DNA from: Devosia equisanguinis
Lineage (GTDB): Bacteria; Pseudomonadota; Alphaproteobacteria; Rhizobiales; Devosiaceae
Length of the DNA: 64,000 nt
NCBI RefSeq assembly: GCF_900631955.1
Contig: NZ_UZWD01000031.1
Location: forward strand, 17,780 to 81,779
Direction of reading: 5' to 3'
Part shown: positions 10,562 through 19,288 of the stretch, piece by piece
Layout: every line of letters begins with the position of its first letter
Numbering within the stretch: the stretch's first letter is position 1
The notes under the pieces: generated by a model
What the model saw: only the letters and a program-made list of their open reading frames with translations
Database searches by the model: none
Told to the model about the DNA's origin: nothing
Translations under genes and position numbers: made by a program

Positions 10562-11662
10562 ATGCCCCTGGCTACCCCTCATTATCTTATCGACGAAAAC
10601 GCCCTGGACCGGAATCTGGCCAAGGTGGACCGGCTGCGGGCTTTGTCGGGGGCCAAATGCGTGTTTGCGCTCAAGGCTTTCGCCACTTGGTCGACCTTCG
10701 CCCAGATCGCTCCGCACATGGATGGCTCCACGTCCTCGTCGCTGAACGAGGTCAAGCTCGGCCGGGAGAAGTTCGGCGGAGAGACGCACGCCTATTCGGT
10801 CGCCTGGTCCGATGACGAGATCGACGAGGCAATTGCCAATGCGGACAAGGTCATCTTCAATTCGATCAGCCAGTTCGAACGCTATGCCGCCAAGGCCGCG
10901 CATCTGCCGGTGGGCATCCGCGTCAATCCGGGCATCAGCCATTCCCATTTCGACCTTGCCGATCCCGCCCGCCCGTTCAGCCGGCTGGGCGAACGCGATC
11001 CCCAGCGCATCGAAAGCGTCATGGATCGGGCCTCGGGCTTCATGATCCACTGCAATTGCGAGAACGACTCCTTCGAGTCCTTTTCGGCGCTACTCGACCA
11101 GTTCGAAGCCAAGCTCGGCCATTTCTTCGAACGGCTGGATTGGGTGAGCTTCGGCGGCGGGCTGCATTTTACCGGCGAGGGTTATGCGCTCGAGGCGCTG
11201 GCCGCCCGGCTGAAAGCCTTTGCCGAGCGCTATCAGCTGCAGGTTTATCTCGAGCCCGGCGATGCCGTGGTGACGCAGACGACGACGCTGGAAGTGTCGG
11301 TGCTCGATATCGTCGATAATGAAAAACAGATCGCCATTGTCGATTCCGCGGTCGAAGCCCATATGCTGGATCTGCTCGTCTATCGTGAAACGGCTCATGT
11401 GGAGCCAGATGCGGGTCCGCATCGTTATGTGATCGCCGGCAAATCCTGCCTTGCCGGCGACGTGTTCGGAGAGTTCGATTTTCCGGAAGCGCTCAAGGTC
11501 GGCGACCGTATCTCCCTGCTCAATGCCGGGGGATACACCATGGTCAAGAAGAACTGGTTCAACGGCGTCAACATGCCCGCCATTGCCATCCGCAGGAAGA
11601 ACGGCGACGTCGAACTTGTCAGATCGTTCGATTATGCCGACTATGTCGCCAGCCTGTCATAA
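10562..11662 (+). CDS. nspC: Carboxynorspermidine/carboxyspermidine decarboxylase
   Basis: A PLP-dependent enzyme of the alanine-racemase-fold decarboxylases that makes spermidine (or norspermidine) from its carboxylated precursor. 366 residues from the ATG at 10562 (MPLATPHYLIDENALDRNLA). The PLP lysine lies in CVFALKAFATW, the Gly-rich phosphate-binding stretch is VSFGGGLHF, and the active-site Cys is in AGKSCLAGDVFGE. The frame stays open upstream through rnpB, so a longer start at 10364 is rejected. It forms an operon with the dehydrogenase gene 45 bp downstream. Confidence 0.94.
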   Translation: MPLATPHYLIDENALDRNLAKVDRLRALSGAKCVFALKAFATWSTFAQIAPHMDGSTSSSLNEVKLGREKFGGETHAYSVAWSDDEIDEAIANADKVIFNSISQFERYAAKAAHLPVGIRVNPGISHSHFDLADPARPFSRLGERDPQRIESVMDRASGFMIHCNCENDSFESFSALLDQFEAKLGHFFERLDWVSFGGGLHFTGEGYALEALAARLKAFAERYQLQVYLEPGDAVVTQTTTLEVSVLDIVDNEKQIAIVDSAVEAHMLDLLVYRETAHVEPDAGPHRYVIAGKSCLAGDVFGEFDFPEALKVGDRISLLNAGGYTMVKKNWFNGVNMPAIAIRRKNGDVELVRSFDYADYVASLS

Positions 11663-11707
11663 GGACAGGCTGATCCCGTTACCCCTTGAAAAGGTGTTTC
11701 GTGCCAA

Positions 11708-12991
11708 TTGAAAAAGAACGTTCTGATCATCGGCGCCGGAGGTGTCGCGCAGGTCGCTGCCTTTAAGGCAGCAATGCACAATGACGTGCTCGGAGACATT
11801 CACATTGCCTCCCGCACCCTGTCGAAATGCGAAGCAATTATTGGCAGCATACTCGACAAGAAGGCGCTGAAGCGCCCGGGCATATTGGCCGCCCACAGGC
11901 TCGACGCCATGGATGTCGAGGCGACAAAGGCCCTGATCAGGCAGACCAAGAGCCAGATCGTGCTCAATGCCGGCTCTGCCTTCCTCAATATGAGCGTGTT
12001 ACGCGCCTGTATCGACGTGGGCGTTGCCTATATCGACACGGCCATCCACGAAGACCCCACCAAGGTGTGCGAGACGCCCCCCTGGTATGGTAATTACGAG
12101 TGGACGCATCGCGAGGAATGCGAGCGCAAGGGCGTTACCGCCGTGCTCGGGGCCGGCTTCGATCCGGGCGTGGTCAATGCCTATGCGGCGCTGGCCGCCA
12201 ATGCCTATTTCGACCGCGTGGACTCCATCGATATCATCGATGTCAATGCCGGTAGCCATGGCCGCTATTTCGCGACCAATTTCGATCCGGAGATCAATTT
12301 CCGGGAATTCACCGGCACGGTGTGGAGCTGGCAGGAAAGCCAGTGGACCGCCAACAAGATGTTCGAGGTCAAGCGCACCGACGAGCTGCCGATGGTCGGT
12401 TCGCAGACCACCTACCTTACCGGTCATGACGAGGTGCATTCTCTCTCGGCCAATCTAGACGTGCCAGACATCCGTTTCTGGATGGGATTTGGCGAGCACT
12501 ATATCAACGTCTTCACGGTGCTGAACAATCTCGGCCTGTTGTCGGAAAAGCCTGTGGTCACGGCCGAAGGGCTGGAAGTGGTGCCGCTCAAGGTGGTCAA
12601 GGCCGTGCTGCCCGACCCGATGTCGCTGGCGCCCAACTACAAGGGCAAGACCTTTATCGGCGATCTGGTGAAGGGCGTGCGTGACGGCGTCGAAACCGAA
12701 CTGCTGGTTTACAATATCAGCGACCACGAGGAGGCCTTTGCCGAGACCAATAGCCAGGCGATTTCCTACACCGCCGGCGTGCCCGCCATTGCCGCGGCCA
12801 TGCTGATCGCCAAGGGTGACTGGGATTGCCACCACATGGCCAATGTCGAGGAACTGCCGCCGGTGCCGTTCATCGCCTTGCTCGAGACGCTGGGTCTGCC
12901 GACGCGGGTACGTGACGCCAAGGGTGACCGCGCCTTCGACCCCGGCGAGTTCCGTCAGGATCGGCGACAGTCGGCCCGCGCCGGCGCATGA
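11708..12991 (+). CDS. Carboxynorspermidine/carboxyspermidine dehydrogenase (saccharopine dehydrogenase family)
   Basis: 427 residues with an N-terminal Rossmann NAD(P)-binding motif (NVLIIGAGGVAQVAAFKAA). The next part is typical of the saccharopine-dehydrogenase-like enzymes that condense a diamine with aspartate semialdehyde, with GAGFDPGVVNAYAA in the centre. With the decarboxylase upstream it completes the aspartate-semialdehyde route to spermidine. The start is a TTG at 11708, with AAGGTG about 14 nt upstream; no better start is in frame. A strong terminator follows, ending the two-gene operon. Confidence 0.93.
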   Translation: MKKNVLIIGAGGVAQVAAFKAAMHNDVLGDIHIASRTLSKCEAIIGSILDKKALKRPGILAAHRLDAMDVEATKALIRQTKSQIVLNAGSAFLNMSVLRACIDVGVAYIDTAIHEDPTKVCETPPWYGNYEWTHREECERKGVTAVLGAGFDPGVVNAYAALAANAYFDRVDSIDIIDVNAGSHGRYFATNFDPEINFREFTGTVWSWQESQWTANKMFEVKRTDELPMVGSQTTYLTGHDEVHSLSANLDVPDIRFWMGFGEHYINVFTVLNNLGLLSEKPVVTAEGLEVVPLKVVKAVLPDPMSLAPNYKGKTFIGDLVKGVRDGVETELLVYNISDHEEAFAETNSQAISYTAGVPAIAAAMLIAKGDWDCHHMANVEELPPVPFIALLETLGLPTRVRDAKGDRAFDPGEFRQDRRQSARAGA

Positions 12992-13001
12992 TGCGAATTG
13001 A

Positions 13002-13033
13002 AACGGCCGGGTTCGCCCCGGCCGTTTTCTTTT
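13002..13033 (+). terminator. Rho-independent terminator of the polyamine operon
   Basis: A 10-bp perfect stem AACGGCCGGG/CCCGGCCGTT with a 5-nt loop, followed by TTTTCTTTT. Confidence 0.93.
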
Positions 13034-13109
13034 GCATGGCGCGATTTACCATAGCGCGATTATCGAGTGGATGGCGGCAGGTGGCACTGGCGGCAACAGT
13101 CCTTCATGG

Positions 13110-13124
13110 TTAAGACTGCGTTAA
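13110..13124. promoter_or_regulatory. Perfect CtrA-type box TTAA-N7-TTAA
   Basis: TTAA at 13110-13113 and 13121-13124 with seven bases between them match the full CtrA consensus. The site ends 30 bp before the GTG of the P450 gene. CtrA as the binder is inferred. Confidence 0.55.
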
Positions 13125-13154
13125 TCATGCAGGAACTGGTGTGGAGGTCTTGTC

Positions 13155-14525
13155 GTGTCGAGCGCTGAAATGCTGACGCAGCCTCAAGGGTTGCGACTGT
13201 CACCCACCGGCCTTCCCAGTGTTCCGGTGCTGGGGCATCTGCTCGATATCCGCAAGGACATGCTGGGCTTTTTCGAGCGCTGCGCCCGCGAGCACGGCGA
13301 TGTGTCGCTGATCAAGCTGGCGACTGCCGAAGCGGTGTTGATCAACAATTCCGACCTGATCGAAGAAGTGCTGGTTGAAAAGGCGGACAAGTTCGTCAAG
13401 AACCACTTTTTCTGGCGGCAACTCGACGCCATCATGGGCGGCGGCCTGTTCACCTCCGAAGACGGGGAGTGGCGCAAGCAGCGCAAGCATTCCTCCCCGG
13501 CCTTCCGCACCCAGGAACTCGAAGCCTATGCACCGCATATGGTGCAACTGGTCGATCAGCTGGTGGGCAGCTGGAAGGACGGCCAGGAATTCGACATGCA
13601 CCGGGAAATCCTGGCGCTGGGGCTGAAGATCTCGGCCAAGACGCTGCTCAATGCCGATGTCGAGCAGGATATTGAGGATCTCGAAAAGGCTGCCTATTGG
13701 CTGATCGATGAAATCGCCGCGCGTTTCTCACGGCCTTTCGTCATTCCCGATGCGGTTCCGCTGCCCGGCCATATCCGCTATTTGAAGGGCGTGGCCTATC
13801 TCGACCGGCTGGTCTATCGCGTCATCGACGAGTTCCGCTCCGGCAAGATCGAGCCGGCCGGGTTCCTGGCCTCGCTAATGGCGGTGCGGGACGAGGACGG
13901 CAAGCCGCTCAGCGACAAGCAGTTGCGCGACCAGGTGCTGACCATGCTCTTGGCCGGCTACGAGACCACGGCGCTCTCCATGTCCTTCGGCTTCGACCTG
14001 CTGGGGCAGAACCGGGACTACCAGGACCGCATGGCTGCCGAAGTGCGCGCGGTAACGGGCGACCGGCCGGTGACCTATGAGGACCTGCCCAAGCTGCCGC
14101 TGACCGAATGGGCTGTTATCGAAACCATGCGCGTGCTGCCGCCGGCCTGGGCTGTGGGGCGCGAAGCGCGCGAAGATGTCGAGATTGGCGATTACCTGAT
14201 CCGCAAGGGAACCGGGGTGATCATCAGCTCCTGGGTCACCCATCGCGACCCACGCTATTTCGACGATCCTACCAGCTTCCGGCCGGAACGCTGGGCCGGC
14301 GACTTCCGCCGCAAGCTGCCGCGCTTTGCCTATTACCCCTTTGGCGGGGGGCCGCGCATCTGCATCGGCAATCGCTTTGCGATGATGGAGGCGATGCTCT
14401 TCCTCGCCACCATCGCCAAGCGTTTCGACGTCGAACGGCTGACCGAGCGGCCCTATAAGCTCCTGCCATCAATTACCATCCGCCCCACCGGCGGCATCTG
14501 GGTACGCCTGCACGAGCGCAAATAG
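13155..14525 (+). CDS. Cytochrome P450
   Basis: A haem-thiolate monooxygenase of 456 residues. The I-helix oxygen-activation motif is LLAGYETTALS, the K-helix ExxR is ETMR, and the haem loop FGGGPRICIGNRFA places the axial ligand at Cys403. Sequence style is of the CYP4/CYP102-like bacterial group rather than the CYP101 camphor type. No redox partner is encoded next to it and the substrate cannot be predicted. The start is the GTG at 13155, 8 nt after GGAGG. A perfect CtrA-type box lies 30 bp upstream. Confidence 0.95.
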   Translation: MSSAEMLTQPQGLRLSPTGLPSVPVLGHLLDIRKDMLGFFERCAREHGDVSLIKLATAEAVLINNSDLIEEVLVEKADKFVKNHFFWRQLDAIMGGGLFTSEDGEWRKQRKHSSPAFRTQELEAYAPHMVQLVDQLVGSWKDGQEFDMHREILALGLKISAKTLLNADVEQDIEDLEKAAYWLIDEIAARFSRPFVIPDAVPLPGHIRYLKGVAYLDRLVYRVIDEFRSGKIEPAGFLASLMAVRDEDGKPLSDKQLRDQVLTMLLAGYETTALSMSFGFDLLGQNRDYQDRMAAEVRAVTGDRPVTYEDLPKLPLTEWAVIETMRVLPPAWAVGREAREDVEIGDYLIRKGTGVIISSWVTHRDPRYFDDPTSFRPERWAGDFRRKLPRFAYYPFGGGPRICIGNRFAMMEAMLFLATIAKRFDVERLTERPYKLLPSITIRPTGGIWVRLHERK

Positions 14526-14543
14526 GGTGCGACGGACGCACCC
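14525..14543. terminator. Weak hairpin between convergent P450 and hydrolase genes
   Basis: GGGTGCG and CGCACCC form a 7-bp perfect stem with a 5-nt loop directly after the P450 stop and 15 bp before the hydrolase stop. No T-run follows, so termination is a guess. Confidence 0.35.
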
Positions 14544-14558
14544 CATTTGTTCGCTGAA

Positions 14559-15458
14559 TCACGCGGCGTCGATGCGCGCCGGGGCCGGAACCGGAATGAC
14601 CTCGGCGGCGACGCGCTGGTCGCGACGACGTTCCTCGGTCACCACATCGGCGGCAAAACGGTAGAGCAGGGCGTTGAAGATGTTGGGATGGCTCATGAAC
14701 GGCACATGGGCCGCGCTATCGACGACATGGCACTTTCCATCCCAGAGATTGGCGTAGTTCAGCCCTTCGACATAGCTGCGGCGCACCAGCGGGTCATGTT
14801 CGCCATTCACCATGGCCAGCGGAATGGGGGAAGTCTCGATCACCTGCCGCTCATCGGCGCTTTCGCGGCGCAGCAGGCTGGAGCCGAAATGGGCGCGCAT
14901 GCGGCCATCGGAGCGCAGGATCATGTCGATCTGTTCTTCGCTCATCTCGTCGCCATAGCAGAGCCGGGCAAAGCGCTCGGCGTCGTAATGGGTAAATTCG
15001 GGTTTGACCGCGAGCAGCATGTCCCAGCGCGTCTGGAAGGCCCAGAGCAGGCTGAGGGGATTGTGCCCCACGGGGGAGGCGCCGCTGATCATGGCGCCGG
15101 CGACGCGGCGGGAGTGTCGCTGCATCATCTCCATGGCCACCTGGCCGCCCAGCGACCAGCCCATGATGAGGGCTCGCGACAGGGAAAGCCGGTCCATTGC
15201 CGCCGCCACGATATCGGCAAGGCCGGTGACGGTATAGTCGACCTGCGGCGTGCGTGCTGGCGAAGACGCGCCATGGCCGGGCAGGTCCAGGGCAATCACC
15301 CTGTGTGTATCGCCGAGCGGACCGTCCAATTGCTTGGAGAAAACCCCGGCATTGGCACCGGCGCCGTGCAGCATGAGGATGGGAAAACCGCTGCCCGCGC
15401 TCTCATAGGCGGCTAGTTGGGTCTGGGGCAGGGCGATGTTTGTCTGACTGACGGGCAC
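14559..15458 (-). CDS. Alpha/beta-fold hydrolase
   Basis: 299 residues from a GTG at 15458 that follows GGAG by 9 nt; a TTG 15 nt further upstream is also possible. The oxyanion region is LMLHGAGANAG, the nucleophile elbow is MGWSLGGQVA (Ser), the acid lies in NGEHDPLV, and the catalytic His is in DSAAHVPFMS. It resembles esterase and BioH/epoxide-hydrolase-like enzymes; the substrate is unknown. It converges on the P450 gene, so a shared pathway is possible but not shown. Confidence 0.9.
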   Translation of the reverse strand: MPVSQTNIALPQTQLAAYESAGSGFPILMLHGAGANAGVFSKQLDGPLGDTHRVIALDLPGHGASSPARTPQVDYTVTGLADIVAAAMDRLSLSRALIMGWSLGGQVAMEMMQRHSRRVAGAMISGASPVGHNPLSLLWAFQTRWDMLLAVKPEFTHYDAERFARLCYGDEMSEEQIDMILRSDGRMRAHFGSSLLRRESADERQVIETSPIPLAMVNGEHDPLVRRSYVEGLNYANLWDGKCHVVDSAAHVPFMSHPNIFNALLYRFAADVVTEERRRDQRVAAEVIPVPAPARIDAA

Positions 15459-15576
15459 GGGGGCACACTCCAAGAGTGTCCCCAGGTTTCCACATAGAGT
15501 TGTAAGCCGGGTTTCCAGAACTGGTTAAGATATGTTTCATATGCCGTGAGTTCGACGGTGGCGGGGGCGCACGAAA

Positions 15577-16125
15577 ATGGAAATGCTGCTGGATGGGCTG
15601 ATCAGCCTCGTCGCAATTGGTGTGCTGGTCGCCTATGCTTGGTCGGTCAAGGCGCACTTCTTTTCCGAAGTCATGGGGCCGGGCGCCCGCGCCATCGCTG
15701 CCATGGTGGTGATCACCGCTGTGGTCTACTTCTATCTGACCTGGTTCCAGAGCCAGCCGCCGCTGGCTGCTCTGGCCGGGCTGGTGGTGATGCTCGCAGG
15801 CGCGGCGCTTTTTGCGGTCACCATTCGCGCCTCCCGTGCCGCCCGACTGCGATTCGTCTTCGACGATGCCCACCCCCACACGCTGCTCAACGAGGGGCCC
15901 TATCGCTATGTGCGACACCCCTTCTATGTGTCCTATTGCCTGTTCTGGATGGGCTGGGCGCTCTCGACCTGGTCGGCCTGGGCGCTGATCAATATCGCGA
16001 TCATGCTGGTGCTCTATGTGCGCGCCGCGCAGGTTGAGGAGCGCAAGTTCGCTCAGTCCCCGCTTGGCGCGGACTATGCCGCCTATCGCGGGCGGGTGGG
16101 CTTCTTCATCCCGCGATTGGGCTAA
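15577..16125 (+). CDS. Isoprenylcysteine carboxyl methyltransferase-like membrane protein
   Basis: 182 residues with four to five hydrophobic helices. It has the family signature near the C-terminus, NEGPYRYVRHPFYVSYCLF, followed by VEERKFAQSPLGADYAAY. These match the ICMT/PEMT-like membrane methyltransferases that use SAM; bacterial members rarely have a known substrate. The gene is single and its last 4 bp overlap the convergent REC-histidine kinase gene. Confidence 0.85.
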   Translation: MEMLLDGLISLVAIGVLVAYAWSVKAHFFSEVMGPGARAIAAMVVITAVVYFYLTWFQSQPPLAALAGLVVMLAGAALFAVTIRASRAARLRFVFDDAHPHTLLNEGPYRYVRHPFYVSYCLFWMGWALSTWSAWALINIAIMLVLYVRAAQVEERKFAQSPLGADYAAYRGRVGFFIPRLG

Positions 16126-17153
16126 GCCTCGAAAATCACCGATACTTTTGTGCCGGGACCCTGTCCGTAGGAGACATTGGCGCCCAGGCTGTGGGCCATT
16201 GCGCGCACGATGCGGCTGCCAAGGCCGGTGCCCTGCGGCTTGCCGGTGCCCGACCAGCCGATGCCGTCATCCTCGACCAGCAGGTGAATCTGCGCTTCCT
16301 GCCGCTCCATGCGCACCCGCACCTCACCCGGCTCGCGGCCGGAATAGGCGTATTTGAGCGCGTTGGTGACCAGTTCGGTGACAATCACGCCCAGCGAAGC
16401 CACCTTTTCGGTGGGCAGCGGGAAGCTCTCGACGGCGAGGTGAATGCTGGCCGTGCGGCCTTCGGCCTGCATCGAGGTTTCGATCTCGCCCATCAGGCTG
16501 CCGAGATAGTCGGCAACCTGCACGAAGCGCACGTCCTCGGAGGTGTAAAGATGTCGATGTACGCCGGCGATCGCCTGGATGCGGGCCTGGGTCTCGGCAA
16601 GTGCGCGCTTGGCCTCCGGGTCTTCGAGGGCGTTGGCTTGCAGCCCCACCAGGGCCGCGACCATGGCCAGCGAATTGGCGACGCGGTGATTGACCTCGCC
16701 CAGGAGCATTTCTGCGCGCTCGCGCGCTTCGCGCACTTCGCGCTCGGCATTGGCCTTGGCACGGTTCAGCCGTACGCGGTCCATGGCGTGGTCGATGGCG
16801 GCGGATAGCAGCTCGAGGAACTCCTCTGCCAGCGTCTTTGGCACGAAGTCGGTGGCCCCCGATTTCAGCGCCGCCACCGCGATTGCGGTTTCTTCCGATC
16901 CGGTCACGTAGACCACCGCCGGGCGGTCTTCCATGTCGGCCATGCCGGCCAGCACGTCGAGCCCGGTGCCGGTGGGCAGATAGTGATCGAGGGCGACCAC
17001 GTCGACCAGGCCTGAGCGGATGGCGGCCAGCCCCTCATCCGCCGTCGAGGCATGCATGAACTGATAGCCGCGCCGCACCATGGCCTTCTGGACGAGGCGA
17101 GCCAGGCCCGGATCGTCATCGATATAAAGAACTTGCGGGGTGCGGTGGGGCAT
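16122..17153 (-). CDS. Receiver domain fused to an HWE/HisKA_2-type histidine kinase
   Basis: 343 residues. Residues 5-120 are a receiver domain (VLYIDDDPGLARLVQ, phospho-acceptor Asp in VVALDHYLP, and Lys in FVPKTLAEE). Residues about 145-340 are a histidine kinase of the HisKA_2/HWE group with LLGEVNHRVANSLAMV carrying the His, and ATPase motifs ELVTNALKYAY and EDDGIGW. It is the third gene of an operon with a response regulator and a CHASE3 kinase, 6 bp after the former. The arrangement suggests a phosphorelay in which this kinase itself receives phosphate. Confidence 0.92.
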   Translation of the reverse strand: MPHRTPQVLYIDDDPGLARLVQKAMVRRGYQFMHASTADEGLAAIRSGLVDVVALDHYLPTGTGLDVLAGMADMEDRPAVVYVTGSEETAIAVAALKSGATDFVPKTLAEEFLELLSAAIDHAMDRVRLNRAKANAEREVREARERAEMLLGEVNHRVANSLAMVAALVGLQANALEDPEAKRALAETQARIQAIAGVHRHLYTSEDVRFVQVADYLGSLMGEIETSMQAEGRTASIHLAVESFPLPTEKVASLGVIVTELVTNALKYAYSGREPGEVRVRMERQEAQIHLLVEDDGIGWSGTGKPQGTGLGSRIVRAMAHSLGANVSYGQGPGTKVSVIFEA

Positions 17154-17159
17154 AATGGT

Positions 17160-17603
17160 TCAGTTGGACTCAGGGATTTGCATGACCGAGAAGAATAACC
17201 CGAGCTGCTTGATGGCGTGGGCAAACCCGTCATAGTCGACCGGCTTGGTGATGTAGACGTTGGCGCCCAGGTCATAGCAGCGCTGGATTTCGCGCTGGTC
17301 ATCGGTGGTGGTGAGCACGACCACGGGGGAGCGTTTGGTGTGCTCGTTGTTCTTCACCTTCTCCAGGATGTCGATACCGGTCATATCGGGCAGGTTGAGG
17401 TCGAGCAAGACCAGTAATTGTCGCCCCTTGTTGACGAGGCCCGTTCCATCGGGGCCCAGCAAATAGGCCAGGGCATCGGTGCCATTGGCAAAGGGCACGA
17501 TTTCATTGGCGACGCCGGCGCGGCGAATGTTCTTCTCGATGAGGCGGGCGTGGCCTTCATCGTCTTCGATCATGATGATGGTGACGGGACGTGCGTCGTT
17601 CAT
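17160..17603 (-). CDS. Single-domain response regulator (Rcp1-like)
   Basis: 147 residues, all receiver domain: IIMIEDDEGHARLI, phospho-acceptor Asp in VLLDLNLPDMTG, and TKPVDYDGF with the conserved Lys. The roughly 20-residue insertion after the second helix (YLLGPDGTGLVNKGRQ) is typical of Rcp1-type regulators that partner bacteriophytochrome-like kinases. Its start overlaps the stop of the upstream kinase by 4 bp (ATGA), so translation is coupled. There is no output domain, which suggests a relay or kinase-regulating role. Confidence 0.93.
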   Translation of the reverse strand: MNDARPVTIIMIEDDEGHARLIEKNIRRAGVANEIVPFANGTDALAYLLGPDGTGLVNKGRQLLVLLDLNLPDMTGIDILEKVKNNEHTKRSPVVVLTTTDDQREIQRCYDLGANVYITKPVDYDGFAHAIKQLGLFFSVMQIPESN

Positions 17604-19093
17604 TGCCCTGTATTCCCCAGATAGCTGCGCACGTCGCGCGGCAGGTTGATGATGAAAGTGGTGCCTTCGCCCAGCTTGGAGCTGAGCGTGATATCCCCAC
17701 CCAGGCTACGCACCATGGTGCGCACATGGGCAAGGCCGATGCCTTCGCCAGGCTGGTTCTGCGAGCCGGAGCGGCGGAACAGCTCGAAGACGCGTTCATG
17801 GTCGGTATCGGCGATGCCGCGGCCATTGTCCTGGACTTCGATAGCCACCCGGTTGCCGGGCAGGTGACGCGCGCGAATCTCGACCACCAGCGGCCGCTCG
17901 GGTTGCTGATATTTGATGGCATTGTCGAGCAGATTACCCAGCACCTGCTCGAGCGAGAGTTTGTCGGTGACCAGTTTGGCCACCCGGACGTCGGTATTGA
18001 TGCGCCCGTCCTTGTCCGCCACCTGGTGGTGTACCGCCGCCGCCGTGGCCTCGATCACTTCTGCCAGGTCCAACATCTCGGGCTTGAGCTGGCGGCGGCC
18101 CTCGCGCGAAATCTTGAGAATGGCATTGATGAGACCATCCATCTTGCGCGTCGCCGCGCGGATGAAGGTCACTGCCTCGGGCAGGTCTTCGGTTGCTGCG
18201 AGCCTGGCCTCTTCATAGGCGGGCGTGGCTTCGGGGGGATGCGAGGCCATGTAGTCGCGCAAGGTGGCGACGCTGGTCTCGAGCTCGCTGGTAAAGCCCA
18301 TGACATTGACGAGCGGGGCGCGCAGATCGTGGGTCACGATATAGGCGAAGCGCTGGATTTCCTCATTGGCTTTGCCCAGGTCCGAAGTGCGTTCGCGCAC
18401 CCGTTCCTCGAGGCTGGCATTGGCCTCTTCGATGGCGCGGCGGGCCTGGGCCAGTTCCTGCATATAGGAGAGCACGGTCCAGATGGCGCCGGCGACGACG
18501 ATCAGAATGAACAGCCCGCCGATGATGGATACCCAGCGCAGGGCGGAGGTGGTGTTGCGCTGGTTGGTCACGCCTTCTGCGAGGCGGTTGTCCACCGCCT
18601 GCAGCAGTGCCTCCAGGAATTGTCGCGAGGAGTCCATCGCGGCCTTGCCAGCATCGGTGCGCACCTGCTCGATCGCCGCATCCACATTGCCTTGCCGCAC
18701 GAGGTCCACGGTCTCGGCAAGCTCATTGAGCTTGAACCGGATATCGGCTTCAAGCTTGTCGAGCGGCGCTGCGGCCTCGGGGTAGGGCGCCAGAACGTCG
18801 CGCAATTCGGCCAGTTCGGCCTCGATCTTGGGAAGCGCCTGCTCGTAGGGCTCGAGGTATTTTTCTTCCTGGGTGATGATATAGCCGCGCTGTCCGGTCT
18901 CCGCATCCTGCAGGGTGGTGCGCAGATCGACGGCGGCGCGGCGGGCCACACGGCCCTCGAGCACTTCATCGAAATAAACCTGCGAACGCTCGACCAGCCA
19001 GACATTGGTGCCCACGATACCCAGCAGTGCCAGGAGACCGACGAGCAGCAGCAGCGCGGTGGACCTGACGAAGGTCTTGCTGGTTATAGGCAT
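17600..19093 (-). CDS. CHASE3-domain sensor histidine kinase
   Basis: 497 residues from the ATG at 19093, chosen because GAGGAA lies about 11 nt upstream. Two membrane helices (residues about 10-30 and 190-210) flank a periplasmic CHASE3 domain containing the hallmark DAETGQRGYIIT. A coiled coil follows, then a HisKA domain (FAYIVTHDLRAPLVNV, phospho-His) and an ATPase domain (NLLDNAIKYQ, VQDNGRGI, GEGIGLAHV). It is first in a three-gene operon with an Rcp1-like regulator and a REC-kinase hybrid. The signal is unknown. It is divergent from rsmH. Confidence 0.93.
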   Translation of the reverse strand: MPITSKTFVRSTALLLLVGLLALLGIVGTNVWLVERSQVYFDEVLEGRVARRAAVDLRTTLQDAETGQRGYIITQEEKYLEPYEQALPKIEAELAELRDVLAPYPEAAAPLDKLEADIRFKLNELAETVDLVRQGNVDAAIEQVRTDAGKAAMDSSRQFLEALLQAVDNRLAEGVTNQRNTTSALRWVSIIGGLFILIVVAGAIWTVLSYMQELAQARRAIEEANASLEERVRERTSDLGKANEEIQRFAYIVTHDLRAPLVNVMGFTSELETSVATLRDYMASHPPEATPAYEEARLAATEDLPEAVTFIRAATRKMDGLINAILKISREGRRQLKPEMLDLAEVIEATAAAVHHQVADKDGRINTDVRVAKLVTDKLSLEQVLGNLLDNAIKYQQPERPLVVEIRARHLPGNRVAIEVQDNGRGIADTDHERVFELFRRSGSQNQPGEGIGLAHVRTMVRSLGGDITLSSKLGEGTTFIINLPRDVRSYLGNTGQ

Positions 19094-19288
19094 TGGACGC
19101 TTTTCCTCAACACTGGTGCCTTCATCACCCGAACCAGCGCCCAGCACAATATGCATAGATTAAGTCCGGTCACTTTTCGTTCCGTGGCGACGCTCCGCCG
19201 CAGCGCGCCATGGGAAACAGAATCTTAAGCGTCGCTATGCAAACTTGGGCAAAGTTAATGTATCCGGTCGGTGACCGGCAGTGGAGTT

